The position numbers were made by a program, and so were the translations under genes. A stretch of 64,000 nt of DNA from Vibrio albus (GTDB lineage: Bacteria; Pseudomonadota; Gammaproteobacteria; Enterobacterales; Vibrionaceae): positions 124,001-188,000 of the forward strand of contig NZ_QFWT01000009.1 of NCBI RefSeq assembly GCF_003144035.1, in the 5' to 3' direction. Under the pieces are notes generated by a model. That model was not told the origin of the DNA and ran no database searches. It saw only the letters and a list, made by a program, of their open reading frames with translations. Shown piece by piece: positions 28,117 through 38,342 of this stretch; the first letter of the stretch is position 1; every line of letters starts with the position of its first letter.

Positions 28117-28232
28117 TAAATGGCAAGCTATACAAAATCGAGTGATACCAGCTTCAGCTATAGAATTATTTAAACATCTCTATAGAAAACATGGCTGAGG
28201 CAGGTACGAACCAATAACAAAGGAGAAAGAAC

Positions 28233-29084
28233 ATGATTGCAGTTACCGGAGCAACAGGCCAATTAGGTCAACTGGTCTTAAAACATCTGACAAATACCAC
28301 AGACGCAGGAACTGTCGTTGCGCTTGCACGCAACCCGGATAAAGCACAGCTACTGAAAGAGCTTGGTATTGAGGTGCGTGAAGCCGACTATTCAAAGCCA
28401 GAGACACTGACCAGTGCGCTAACAGGGGTTAAAAAGCTGCTGCTTATCTCATCCAGTGAAGTCGGCCAGCGCTTTGCTCAACACAAGAATGTCATTGATG
28501 CGGCTAAATCAGCCGGTGTCGAGCTGATCGCCTATACCAGCCTGCTTCACGCTGACACCTCCCCGTTGCAACTGGCTGAAGAACATATTCAGACAGAAGA
28601 CTATCTGAAAGAGACAAATGTTCCACATACTATTCTGCGTAACGGCTGGTATACAGAAAACTACCTGGCCAGTATTGCTCCGGCTCTGGCAAATGGCGCA
28701 TTCATCGGCAGTGCTCAGGAAGGAAAAATCAGCTCAGCGGCCCGGGAAGACTACGCAGAAGCCGCCGCGGTTGTGCTAACCAGCGATGAAGATCAAAGTG
28801 GTAAGGTATATGAGTTATCCGGAGATGAGAGCTATACGCTTGCTGAACTGTGCCAGATTATCAGCGAGGAAACCGGGAAAACCGTTCCGTACGTTGATAT
28901 GCCGGAAGCCGAGTTTGCCAAAGCACTTGAAGGGGCCGGACTACCTACGCCGCTGGCAGCCATGCTTGCCGATTCCGATGTCGGTGCGTCAAAAGGCGGC
29001 CTGTTTGACGACAGCCACACCATCAGTAAACTTACCGGTCATCCAACCAAAGAGCTGCGCGAGTTGGTGAAAGCCTTTATCTAA
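28233..29084 (+). CDS. qorB: NAD(P)H:quinone oxidoreductase 2-like, NmrA/SDR family
   Basis: 283 residues with the NADP-binding motif GATGQLGQLV at the N-terminus and the atypical-SDR (NmrA) layout of E. coli YtfG/QorB. Key stretches are VVALARNPDKAQLL, LLISSSEVGQR and LRNGWYTENYL. The predicted reaction is NADPH-dependent reduction of quinones in the cytosol. AAAGGAGAAAG lies just before the ATG. Divergent from an HxlR regulator with a shared palindromic operator. Confidence 0.92.
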   Translation: MIAVTGATGQLGQLVLKHLTNTTDAGTVVALARNPDKAQLLKELGIEVREADYSKPETLTSALTGVKKLLLISSSEVGQRFAQHKNVIDAAKSAGVELIAYTSLLHADTSPLQLAEEHIQTEDYLKETNVPHTILRNGWYTENYLASIAPALANGAFIGSAQEGKISSAAREDYAEAAAVVLTSDEDQSGKVYELSGDESYTLAELCQIISEETGKTVPYVDMPEAEFAKALEGAGLPTPLAAMLADSDVGASKGGLFDDSHTISKLTGHPTKELRELVKAFI

Positions 29085-29098
29085 TCCGCTGTTTTTTT

Positions 29099-29130
29099 CG
29101 GCATGGTATCTGTTGGACACCATGCCGTTT
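29099..29130 (+). terminator. Weak hairpin terminator after qorB
   Basis: The stem CGGCATGGT/ACCATGCCG (29099-29107, 29119-29127) is followed by only TTTA. It lies between the convergent qorB and ABC exporter genes. Confidence 0.45.
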
Positions 29131-29144
29131 ATCCTATCCGGCAA

Positions 29145-30776
29145 TTAACCGATAAATCCACCGGTCTGGCGTGCCCAGAGCTGGGCATAAATACCACCCG
29201 ATTCAAGCAGCTCTTCATGCGTACCCTCTTCAGCAATACACCCGCCATCCATCACAATCAGACGATCCATTGAGTTGATGGTCGACAACCGGTGGGCAAT
29301 CGCAATCACTGTTTTATCCTGCATCAGTGTCTGCAGGTTTTCCTGGATAGCAGATTCTGCATCCGAATCCAGAGCCGATGTGGCCTCATCCAGAATCAGA
29401 ACAGGAGCGTCTTTCAGCAGTACCCTTGCGATTGCAATACGCTGCCGTTGGCCACCAGACAGCTTCACTCCACGCTCACCAACCTGAACATCCAGCCCGG
29501 TTTTGCCCTGTCCGTCAATGGCGATGGTTCCTGAGTTAATATCATAGAAACGCAGTAACAGATTGACTAACGTTGACTTGCCAGCACCAGAACGGCCAAC
29601 GATACCGACCTTCTCCCCCGGTTTAATATGCAGGTTAAGACCATCAAATACCGCCTTGGTATTATCGTAACGGAAGTTAACAGCAGTGAAGCGGATTTCA
29701 CCTGATGTCACCTGCAAATCCTTCGCCTGCGGAACATCTTTTACCTCTGCCTCATGGGCAATGGTATTCATACTGTCAATCACGATACCGATATTCTCAA
29801 ACAGAGCGCGGATCTCCCACATAATCCATTTGGACATACCCTGAAGACGCAGTGAAATAGTAATACCAATGGCAATAACTCCCACACTCACCAGTTCATC
29901 CCGCCAGAGAAAGATAGCCAGTGCTGCCGTCGAAAGCAGCAGCAGATAATTCAGAATATCCAGACTAAATAGCAGACCGGTAATCGTACGCATCTGCCGG
30001 TAGGTGACGTGCAGAAAATACTTCATTCCGGTTTCAGCGAACTCGGTTTCCCGCTGAGAATGGGAAAACAGCTTCACCGTCATAATATTGGTATAGCTGT
30101 CAACAATGCGCCCGGTCATATTCGACTGGGCATCCGCCAGCTCGGTGGCATTCTTTTTCAGTACAGGCACAAAATAGAACTGGATAACGATGTAGATAAT
30201 CAGCCATATAAGAACCGGCAGTACCAGAGTCTGATCCGCCTCTGCCAGCATAAACAGCACTGAGACAAAATACACGGCAATGTAGATCATGATATCCATC
30301 ATCTTCATGACGGTTTCCCGAATCGCATTGGCGTTCTGCATCACTTTGGTGGCGACTCTTCCCGAAAAATCACGCTGAAAGAAACCGACACTCTGTTTAA
30401 GCAGATGGCGATGCGCCTGCCAGCGAACGGACATCGGATAATTACCCAGGATAGACTGGTGCATGATCATGGAATGAAAGAACGCCAACACCGGCATCAC
30501 CACCATCACCAGCAAAGCCATGGACGTGATTCGAGCCCCCTGATGCAGCCAGAAATTCTCCCGGCTCTGGCTGCTGAGAATATCCACCAGCTCCCCCATA
30601 TAACGCACCAGAGTGACCTCGGCTACCGCAACACAGGCACTCAACACGGACAGCAGAAGTAATGGCTTTTCAAAGCCTCTGGTGTAGTAACGGCAAAAGG
30701 CAAACAGACTATTGGGCGGCGTTTCCGGTTCATGTTTAGGAAACGCCTGAGTAAGATTTTCAAACCATCGGAACAT
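29145..30776 (-). pseudogene. MsbA-like ABC exporter with an internal deletion of the Q-loop region
   Basis: The frame is open for 543 residues: an N-terminal ABC_membrane domain (about 35-320, six helices) and an ATPase domain. Walker A (GRSGAGKST), signature (LSGGQRQRIAIAR), Walker B (VLILDEATSALD) and the switch His (IAHRLST) are all intact. Only about 36 residues separate Walker A and the signature, against about 105 in relatives. The stretch that should hold the Q-loop and the coupling helix is missing between IAIDGQ and GKTGLDVQVGERG. With about 70 residues restored the length would be a normal 610. Without the Q-loop the transporter is very likely inactive. The substrate of this group is unknown. 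Confidence 0.75.
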
Positions 30777-30887
30777 GGATAACTAACCTAATTTAGCAGC
30801 AAGGAAAGGGAAATAAACGGAATATTTATTGACCTGAACGACTTTTCATTATTCAAATTATCAGTAAAATGAGGGCAAAACACTAAC

Positions 30888-30906
30888 GATAACGCCAATT
30901 ATTATC
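30888..30906. promoter_or_regulatory. Fur box upstream of the siderophore ABC genes
   Basis: This 19-bp site begins GATAAC and ends ATTATC and agrees with the consensus GATAATGATAATCATTATC at 15 of 19 positions. It lies 38 bp before the ATG at 30944, so the locus should be repressed by Fur with iron. Confidence 0.75.
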
Positions 30907-30943
30907 AATACCATTTACAGCCTAATATTAAAAGTAAGATGCT

Positions 30944-31732
30944 ATGTTCACACTGAATAATGTACAAGTGGTACGCGGGGGAAGAGCGATTCTGTCCGTT
31001 GATCATTTGTCGATACCAACCAATGAGCTCACCGTGGTTCTGGGACACAATGGTTCCGGAAAATCCACACTGGTTAATCTGTTATCCGGGCAAAACCGAC
31101 CGGATACCGGTGAGGTACTATTTCGTTCCCAGCCGCTGCACAGACTGAATGCAAAAGCGCGGGCCCGCGCCATTGCTTTCCTGCCACAGAAACTGCCAGC
31201 CAGTTTAGGGCTAACCGTCAGAGAGCTGGTCAGGCTGGGGCGTTTCCCCTGGCGCGGCACTCTGGGGCGCTGGCGGAATAAAGATGAAAAGATGATTCAG
31301 CAGGCCATGGAGAAAACTGATGTGGCGAATTATGCCAATACCTTTGCCGATGAACTCTCCGGCGGCGAACGGCAACGCGCCTGGGTAGCGATGTTGCTGG
31401 CGCAGCAGTCTCCCGTTCTGATACTGGACGAACCCACATCCGCACTGGACATCCATTACCAGTACCAACTGATGGATCTACTTTCAGAGTTGCATAAAAA
31501 CCACGGAAAAGGCGTGCTCGTGATTCTGCACGATCTGAATCTCGCTCTGCGTTATGCCACCCGAATACTGGCTCTCAAACAGGGAAAAGTGATGTTTAAC
31601 GGTTCCGCTGATGATCTGGCAGATGAACGTCTGCTGACGAAACTGTATCACACCCCTATCCGGCTGATTGATCATCCTCAGCCAGCCACACCATCCTCAG
31701 AAACTCATAAGGTCGCCATCGTATGCCGTTAA
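30944..31732 (+). CDS. Iron-siderophore ABC transporter, ATP-binding protein (FhuC/FepC type)
   Basis: 262 residues with Walker A (GHNGSGKST), Q-loop (FLPQKLP), signature (LSGGERQRAWVAMLLAQ), Walker B (VLILDEPTSALD) and the switch His (ILHDLNLAL). The FLPQ...GLTVRELVRLGRFPWRG stretch is typical of ferric-siderophore ATPases. It overlaps the next gene by 10 bp and is preceded by a Fur box. It would energise uptake of a ferric hydroxamate or similar complex. The gene itself looks intact, although its permease partner is broken. Confidence 0.9.
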   Translation: MFTLNNVQVVRGGRAILSVDHLSIPTNELTVVLGHNGSGKSTLVNLLSGQNRPDTGEVLFRSQPLHRLNAKARARAIAFLPQKLPASLGLTVRELVRLGRFPWRGTLGRWRNKDEKMIQQAMEKTDVANYANTFADELSGGERQRAWVAMLLAQQSPVLILDEPTSALDIHYQYQLMDLLSELHKNHGKGVLVILHDLNLALRYATRILALKQGKVMFNGSADDLADERLLTKLYHTPIRLIDHPQPATPSSETHKVAIVCR

Positions 31733-32670
31733 TCTGCAACATAACTAACAAGCCTCTTATCCTGTTCTTGAGTGTATTTTCCTTTATTACGATCACACTG
31801 GGCACAGCCCATGCCACACCGGTACAGGTCACCGATAGCCGGGGTAAGCATACACTAACAGCCAAACCGGTTCGTCCCGTGGTTCTGAGCTGGGATACAC
31901 TTGAACAAGTCATTGAACTGGGGATCACGCCCGTTGGCGCACCGGATCTGGAAAGTTATTCCGAGTGGGTTGTTCAGCCCGCGATTCCTCGGACGACAAA
32001 AAGTGTAGGTACCCGCAGTGAACCGAACCTGGAGAAAATCGCCTCACTGAATCCGGATATTATTATCACCTCCCAGATACACAGAGAGATACTGCCACGC
32101 TTAGAACAAATCGCTCCGGTACTGATCTATTCGAATTTCTCCGCCGGTCATCAACATGCCAATGTTGCTATCGAACAATTCAGTGAATTAGCCAAAGTCT
32201 TTGGTAAAGAAGAATACGCGCAGCAAAAACTGACCCGAATGAGCAACACATTCCAGGCTCTAAGGAAGAAAATCACCTCTGCTTTCCCAACGCAGACGCC
32301 TGAAGTCGTCGCAATGCGCTTTGCCGATACAACCTCCGCCTTTCTCTATACAGAAAATTCAACGGTGCAGTATGTTCTGGAACAACTGGGCCTGAAAACA
32401 GCGATACCACAGCCGACAGCCAAGTGGGGGATTATCCAGAAGCCCCTTTCTGAACTGCAGTATGTCACCGACGGTTATGTGCTTTATCTGCTTCCGTTTG
32501 CGGAAGAAAAGACACTGCAAAAGTCCATTCTGTGGCGGGCTATGCCGTTCGTTCGCTCAGGACATGTGAACTCAGTTCGCTCGGTCTGGAGTTATGGCGG
32601 CGCAATGTCGCTGATGTATACCGCAGAGGCCATCACTGAAAGTCTGCTGAAACTTGGACCTCAGTCATGA
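31723..32670 (+). CDS. Periplasmic iron-siderophore binding protein (FhuD type)
   Basis: 315 residues with a signal peptide (hydrophobic stretch, cleavage near TAHA). The periplasmic-binding fold type III is recognisable: PVRPVVLSWDTLEQVIELG, the NPDIIITSQIHREILPRLEQ block and a long linker helix. It would hand a ferric siderophore to the inner-membrane permease. It overlaps fhuC-like by 10 bp and the permease gene by 4 bp. It has no lipobox Cys, as expected for a free periplasmic protein in Gram-negatives. Confidence 0.88.
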   Translation: MPLICNITNKPLILFLSVFSFITITLGTAHATPVQVTDSRGKHTLTAKPVRPVVLSWDTLEQVIELGITPVGAPDLESYSEWVVQPAIPRTTKSVGTRSEPNLEKIASLNPDIIITSQIHREILPRLEQIAPVLIYSNFSAGHQHANVAIEQFSELAKVFGKEEYAQQKLTRMSNTFQALRKKITSAFPTQTPEVVAMRFADTTSAFLYTENSTVQYVLEQLGLKTAIPQPTAKWGIIQKPLSELQYVTDGYVLYLLPFAEEKTLQKSILWRAMPFVRSGHVNSVRSVWSYGGAMSLMYTAEAITESLLKLGPQS

Positions 32671-34175
32671 CTATCCGGCATTTCTTATTTCCTGCCATGT
32701 TGCTTCTGTCAGCCGCCTTTATAAGCCTGCAGATCAATCAGTCGCTGAGCTGGCAGCACCAACTGACGCTGGCTTTTACCCCTTTTCAGGCAGAATCTTT
32801 TGCAGATTTTAATTTTGTCTATGCCCAACTGCCGAGGGTAGTTATCACCTTGTTGGTCGGTGCCACTCTGGGACTGGTCGGTAGCCTGATGCAACAGTTA
32901 ACCCAGAATCATCTGACTTCTCCATTTACCCTGGGTACATCGTCAGGTGCCTGGCTGGCTCTGGTGATACTGAGTGTATTTCTGCCTGATTCCATACCAG
33001 ATTTCAGTGCCATGGCGGCTATGGGCGGAGCACTGACAGCCTTTGCCTTTATCCTGCTGATCACCGGACTGAAAAATATTACCGGCCTGCCACTGGTGAT
33101 CTCCGGTATGGTGGTTAATATCCTGTTTGGCTCGCTGGCAACCGCTATTATTCTGCTGAATCAACAGTATGCACAAAATGTCTTTATGTGGGGAGCCGGT
33201 GATCTGGCTCAGAACGGCTGGGACTGGGTGCTCTGGCTACTGCCACGCCTTTCGCTTGCCCTGCCTTTGCTGATCGTGGCACCGAGAATACTCTTGCTGT
33301 TACGCCTTGGACAAGAAGGCGCAGCAGCACGTGGTCTTCCCGTGGTGCCCGTCTTCCTGCTGCTGATGATTAGCGGGATCTGGCTGGTCTCAGCCGCAAT
33401 CACTGCCGTCGGTCTGATTGGTTTTATCGGTCTGCTGACACCAAACATTTCCCGGGCTCTGGGTGCCAGAACCGCAAAAGAGGAGTTATATACCAGTCTG
33501 TTGCTTGGGGCACTGCTGCTTATCCTGACCGATATACTCTCTATGGCGATGAGCGAGTGGACAGGCCAGCTCATTCCCAGTGGCGTCACCGCAGCCGCTA
33601 TCGGAGCCCCGGCTTTAATCTGGTTCAACCGGAAAAAAATGAAAGCGCAGGACAACATGGCTGTACGTTTACCAGACAGCCGCACTGTCATGAATACCAC
33701 TACCGTACTTCTGTTCTGTGGTCTGTTTATTACGGCAGTAATACTTTATCTTCTGGCCCAGCCAAATGAACTTCAGTGGCAATTTGCTTTTCCCAATACC
33801 TACCAATGGGAACTGCGCTGGCCAAGAGCCATTACAGCGATGAGTGCCGGTGCTGGCCTTGCCGTTGCAGGCACCATACTGCAAAGATTGTTATACAACC
33901 CTCTGGCGAGTCCGGATATTCTTGGGGTTTCGTCCGGGGCAACATTTGCACTGGTTTTTTCGATTCTGTTCTTCGGGCAATCTCTGCTTGCGACGCCTTG
34001 GTTAACGGCCATGATCGGCAGCCTGGTCGTACTCTGCCTGCTTTTACTGCTGGGTAAACGACATCAATACGCGCCATCCAGTATGATCCTGACAGGACAC
34101 CATGGAGACACCATTCTCCAGCACCAACTACACCTCCGAGCTGATCAGCAACCAGCAGGCACACAGTGTCGCTGA
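32667..34175 (+). pseudogene. FhuB-type siderophore permease, truncated by deletion
   Basis: FhuB proteins are double permeases of about 660 residues. Here the first half is complete (about 1-330, with PRVVITLLVGATLGLVGSLM and GLIGFIGLLTPNISRALGA). The second half starts normally (RAITAMSAGAGLAVAGTILQ, PLASPDILGVSSGA) but breaks off after SSMILTG near residue 478. The last about 24 residues are an out-of-frame reading of the following TonB receptor gene. About 150-170 residues are missing, including the ABC-coupling region of the second half. Uptake through this permease is very unlikely. Confidence 0.82.
34096..34114 (+). repeat. Short direct repeat at the permease/receptor junction
   Basis: GACACCAT occurs at 34096-34103 and 34107-34114, 11 bp apart, exactly where permease coding meets receptor coding. 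It may mark a slipped-strand or end-joining scar of the deletion. Confidence 0.6.
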
Positions 34176-36084
34176 TGTGCTGCAAAATGATCCGACAGTG
34201 CGCACAACCAGAGGGTTCGGAAACCTTCAGGAAATCTATATGATCCGCGGTCTTCCCGTATTCTCTGATGATATGCTGGTCAATGGTGTATACGGCATTC
34301 TTCCCCGTCAATATGTTGCTGCCGAGATGTTAGAACGGGTAGAAGTTTTCCGGGGATCCAATACGTTCCTGAATGGTGCCGCTCAGGCAGAGAGTGCTAT
34401 TGGTGGTTCAATTAACGTAGTACCGAAACGAGCGGGTGAAAAGCCTCTGACCCGGGTTACGATGGGGTCGGAAACAGGTGGACAAGCTTATGCCGCATTA
34501 GATATCGGCCGCCGTTTTGGTAGTAATCAGGAAAATGGTATTCGGGTTAACCTGATCGGCCGTAATGGTGAAACCTCTGTAGAAGATCAGGAGCGTGAGC
34601 TTGGTGTTATCTCTGTAGGTTTCGATCATGACAGCGAACGTTTCCGTTTCTCCGCAGATATCGGGTATCAGGATCATCATGTCGATTCCCCAAGAGAAAG
34701 TGTGACCCCAAGTGGCACATCCATTCCATCTGCACCAGATGCCTCAACAAACTACGCCCAAGACTGGACTTACACCGATGACAGGCAATTGTTTGGTGCT
34801 GTTCGTGGAGAATATGATTTAACTGATGACACAACCAGTTGGCTGGCCGTTGGAGCCCGTAAGGGTACAGAGCATAACGTATTTGCTAACCTCTCAGTTG
34901 ATGAAAATGGCAACGGCTCTTCATACATGCCCTATGAAAATATTCGGGAAGACGAAATTTTGTCCAGTGATGCAGGTATCCGTCATGAATTTACGACAGG
35001 CTCCATCGGGCATACTGCTGTCGTTTCCGGCTCTTATTACACGATGTCGGCAAAACAGGCATACGCATATGGCTACTATTTCTCCCCGGCAACCAGCCTG
35101 TATAACCCTACGAATCTTGCATCAGATATGACAACCACCACAGGTGACATGGGCGATCCAAAAGACCAATTGAAGTACGAGTTATCCGGTATTTCTCTGG
35201 CAGATACAATGGCGCTGTTCAATGAACAATTGCTGGTTACACTGGGCGCACGTTACCAGACTATTGAGCAGGAAAGCTCAACCAACTATGACGGGGTAAT
35301 GGATGTCCAATATGATGATTCTGCGGTGACGCCTTTCGCGGGTATTGTGTATAAAGCCACAGACAACGTCTCACTATATACCAACTACGCAGAAGCACTC
35401 ACACCGGGAGAAACCGTAAGTTCATCTCCGACGTGGAACGCTATTCGTTCTTCATACGTTACCTACGCCAATGCCGGAGAAGTCCTAAACCCTTATGTAT
35501 CGAAACAGATCGAGCTTGGGATTAAATATGACAATAGCTTTTATGGGGGGAGCATCAATCTGTTCAGAACAACCAAAGCAGGGGCTCTTATTGACGGAAA
35601 TGACAACCTGACTCAGGATGGCGAGCAAATCAATCAGGGTGCAGAGCTGACTATGTATGGTATGCCGGTTGAAAGCGTAAAAGTTCTGGGCGGTATCACT
35701 CTGACCGATACGGAGCTGAATAAAACAACAGACGGTGCTTATGACGGCAATGCTGTAATCGGTGTTCCGGAAGTTCAGGCAAATCTAAACCTTGAATGGG
35801 ATACACCGTTTGTTGAAGGCTTAACATTGGAAGGCCGCACTATTTATACTGGTTCTCAGTATGCCAATGAGTCAAATACTCTGAAAGTTTCGTCCTGGAC
35901 TCGTTTTGACCTGGGCGCTCGTTATCTGGTTAATCTGGATCAGCATGATCTGACTCTGCGGGCACGAGTAGAAAATGTAGCGGATAAAGATTACTGGGCT
36001 GCTGCCGGGGGCTATCCGGGTTCCGGATATCTGGTACAGGGCAACCCAAGAACTGTCGTTGTGTCTGCAAGTTATGATTTCTGA
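34102..36084 (+). pseudogene. TonB-dependent siderophore receptor, 5' end lost
   Basis: 660 residues of receptor frame. The plug domain starts in the middle (SNQQAHSVADVLQNDPTVRT, then MIRGLPVFSDDMLVNG). The beta-barrel follows and runs to a normal terminal ASYDF with Phe at the end. There is no signal peptide and no TonB box, and the coding frame begins inside the truncated fhuB frame. An ATG at 34102 has AGGA close upstream, probably by chance. The protein cannot be exported in the usual way. It was most likely a hydroxamate-type receptor of the same Fur-controlled locus. Confidence 0.82.
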
Positions 36085-36127
36085 CAACAAGTTATAACTT
36101 CTGACAAATAAATAGTAACTCTTAATC

Positions 36128-36159
36128 TTTGCTCTCCCCACTTTATGAGGGAGAGCAAA
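36128..36159. terminator. Hairpin between convergent receptor and ppiC genes
   Basis: An 11-bp stem TTTGCTCTCCC/GGGAGAGCAAA (36128-36138, 36149-36159). A T-run does not follow in either direction, so it is only a possible bidirectional terminator. Confidence 0.35.
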
Positions 36160-36165
36160 ACCGTA

Positions 36166-36444
36166 CTAAGTGCGATATAACACTTTCACCACATGAAAAC
36201 CGAAGCGTGTTTTTACGATAAATGGCTTCAGTACTTCGTTCTTAAATACAGCCTTGTCAAACTGAGGCACCATGGCTCCCTGATTGAATTCGCCCAAGTC
36301 ACCGCCCTTTTTACCAGAAGGGCATGTGGAGTATTTTTTGGCAAGCGTCTGAAATTTTGCCCCTTTTTTAAGTTGCTGCAAAATATCTTTTGCCTGAGCC
36401 TCATGTTTTACTAGAATATGCAGTGCGGCTGCGGTCCGGGCCAT
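36166..36444 (-). CDS. ppiC: Peptidyl-prolyl cis-trans isomerase C (parvulin)
   Basis: 92 residues, the size of E. coli PpiC, forming a single parvulin domain without signal peptide. The typical pattern is complete: [36 protein letters not shown] and [12 protein letters not shown]. It catalyses proline isomerisation in the cytosol. It is monocistronic, with GAGAGGTAACC before the ATG. Confidence 0.95.
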   Translation of the reverse strand: MARTAAALHILVKHEAQAKDILQQLKKGAKFQTLAKKYSTCPSGKKGGDLGEFNQGAMVPQFDKAVFKNEVLKPFIVKTRFGFHVVKVLYRT

Positions 36445-36611
36445 AGTGGTTACCTCTCTTTTGTTGACGCGCGGATTCTAGCGTAATCTGTATGTAATCG
36501 ACAATCATTAACCTGTCTTGGACTATATACCCAAACAAACTTAACATGAGCGGTGTTTATTCCGCCTTATCAGGTATAATCTCTTAACACCACAGGGAAA
36601 CAGGATACGAT

Positions 36612-37520
36612 ATGAAAAGCAAAGCAAACCAGTCTCAGGGAATGCTGTTATTTAAATTGTCTCTTCAACAGCAGAGCTTTGCTATCGGCACATTAAAAGT
36701 CCGGGAAATTATTCCGTATATGCCGACAACCCAAATTCCGTATTCTCACCATAATGTGATTGGCGCTATCACTTTTAGAGGCCTGACGGTTCCTGTGATT
36801 GATATGGCTGCCGCGATTGGGTTCCGTTCTATTGCCCCTGAAGAATATAACAACTGCTACCTGATTGTTACCGACTGCCTCCGTACCGTTGTGGCGTTTA
36901 TGGTGCGTTCTATCGAGAAAATCATCGACTGTGACTGGCGAGCCATTGAACCGGCTCCAGAGACCGCCGGGCATAATATTTTTGTCACAGGAATAACCCG
37001 GCATGAAGATAACATCGTTCAGTTGATGGACGTTGAGTTATTGCTGTCCAAAATTTACCCGCAAGAAGCATCCGCCCGTTTTCCTATACTCACCGATGTT
37101 GAACGTGAAAAGCTTAAACCTCTTAATATTCTCCTGGTGGACGATTCAACCATTGCCCGTAAGCAGCTCTCTGACGCTCTGGACAGCATTAATATTCCTT
37201 ACTTCGTCTGTAAGAATGGTGCGGAAGCTATTGATCTGATGAGAGAAAGAGCGGCAGAAGGTAATCCTATTGATATTCTGGTGAGTGATATCGAAATGCC
37301 GGGGCTGGATGGCTATGAGCTGGCATTTGAAGTCCAAAATGATCCGTTACTCAGCCACGCTTACCGTATCCTGCATACTTCTCTTTCCAGTGAAATGAGC
37401 GCAGACAGAGCCCATCAGGTTGGTGCCCATGAGGCTTTGACTAAATTTGATGCTACGGAGCTCGTTCAGGCAATGCTGCGCGGAGCCGAACAACTCAGCG
37501 CAGAAGCAATGAAAAGCTGA
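36612..37520 (+). CDS. cheV: Chemotaxis coupling/response protein CheV
   Basis: 302 residues: an N-terminal CheW domain (about 10-160, FAIGTLKVREIIPY and AITFRGLTVPVIDMAAAIG) and a C-terminal CheY-like receiver (about 172-295). The receiver has LLVDDS, the phospho-Asp in VSDIEMPGLDGYEL, and Lys in ALTKFD. CheV links chemoreceptors to CheA and tunes adaptation by phosphorylation. Vibrios carry several copies. No other chemotaxis gene is adjacent. Confidence 0.93.
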   Translation: MKSKANQSQGMLLFKLSLQQQSFAIGTLKVREIIPYMPTTQIPYSHHNVIGAITFRGLTVPVIDMAAAIGFRSIAPEEYNNCYLIVTDCLRTVVAFMVRSIEKIIDCDWRAIEPAPETAGHNIFVTGITRHEDNIVQLMDVELLLSKIYPQEASARFPILTDVEREKLKPLNILLVDDSTIARKQLSDALDSINIPYFVCKNGAEAIDLMRERAAEGNPIDILVSDIEMPGLDGYELAFEVQNDPLLSHAYRILHTSLSSEMSADRAHQVGAHEALTKFDATELVQAMLRGAEQLSAEAMKS

Positions 37521-37656
37521 TACATTACGTTATAACGACACTACTTAAGCTATTAACTGCTCCATCAAAAATGCTATTATCGCTGCCCGGCTTATCTCTG
37601 CACAATAAAAGACAGAGAACGCCATCACTGGACATAGCAGCAACATAGTAAATAGT

Positions 37657-38244
37657 ATGAACTTACCATTCGAATTATTCTCATCTTCCCTGCTGACATT
37701 CGGGGTGATCTTCCTTGCCGAAATGGGAGATAAAAGTCAGCTGGTCTGTATGACACTCGCTTCCCGACACAGGGCCAGGCCGGTGGCTATAGGGGCTGTG
37801 GCCGCATTCAGCCTGTTAAACCTGCTTGCGGTGACCGTAGGCACCAGTTTAACCCACTTCATACCACAGCAATGGCTCACTCTTATTGCAGCCGGACTGT
37901 TTGCCGTTTTCGGAATACAGGCACTGCTGTGTCAGGAAGATGAAGAGGAAGGTATAAATGAGGGGAGTCAGAAAACCGGCCGGAATATTTTCCTGACCAC
38001 CCTAATGATGATTTTCCTTGCGGAGCTGGGTGATAAAACTCAACTGGCCGTCATTACCATGGGAACCACCTATTCTCCTCTCAGTGTCTGGCTTTCAGCG
38101 ACACTGGCATTATCGGCAACCTCTCTGATCGGTGTCTATGCCGGCCGGAAGTTCCTTTCCCGGATTAATATCCAGTCACTACACAGAATCAATGGCATGT
38201 TTTTTATTACACTGGCCGCTCTCTTACTTATCGACCAGCTCTGA
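37657..38244 (+). CDS. GDT1/TMEM165 (UPF0016) family cation exporter, MneA-like
   Basis: 195 residues with six membrane segments in two repeats. Each repeat has the family motif E-x-G-D-(K/R)-(T/S): FLAEMGDKSQ near residue 24 and FLAELGDKTQ near 125. Members move Mn2+ or Ca2+ against protons; V. cholerae MneA is a manganese exporter of this family. I found no yybP-ykoY-type riboswitch in the 136-bp leader. It is monocistronic and convergent with the LytTR regulator gene. Confidence 0.88.
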   Translation: MNLPFELFSSSLLTFGVIFLAEMGDKSQLVCMTLASRHRARPVAIGAVAAFSLLNLLAVTVGTSLTHFIPQQWLTLIAAGLFAVFGIQALLCQEDEEEGINEGSQKTGRNIFLTTLMMIFLAELGDKTQLAVITMGTTYSPLSVWLSATLALSATSLIGVYAGRKFLSRINIQSLHRINGMFFITLAALLLIDQL

Positions 38245-38255
38245 CCTGTTTACAA

Positions 38256-38286
38256 AAATGATACACCGGATACCCGTCCGGTGTAT
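38256..38286 (-). terminator. Terminator of the seven-gene envelope operon
   Basis: The 10-bp stem ATACACCGGA/TCCGGTGTAT (38261-38270, 38277-38286). On the minus strand it is followed by CATTTTTG, so it fits the end of the operon whose last gene stops at 38343. Confidence 0.65.
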
Positions 38287-38342
38287 TCAGGCATTCTGCA
38301 GTTCTGAATGGGTCTGTCGCGATAGTTCATGGCGGAGAATTT

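Noticed and set aside
34102-34104. ATG as genuine start of the TonB receptor
   Set aside because: The resulting protein lacks signal peptide, TonB box and the first part of the plug, so the start is a by-product of the deletion.
37521-37656. Manganese (yybP-ykoY) riboswitch before the GDT1-family gene
   Set aside because: The leader is short and I could not find the conserved riboswitch core.
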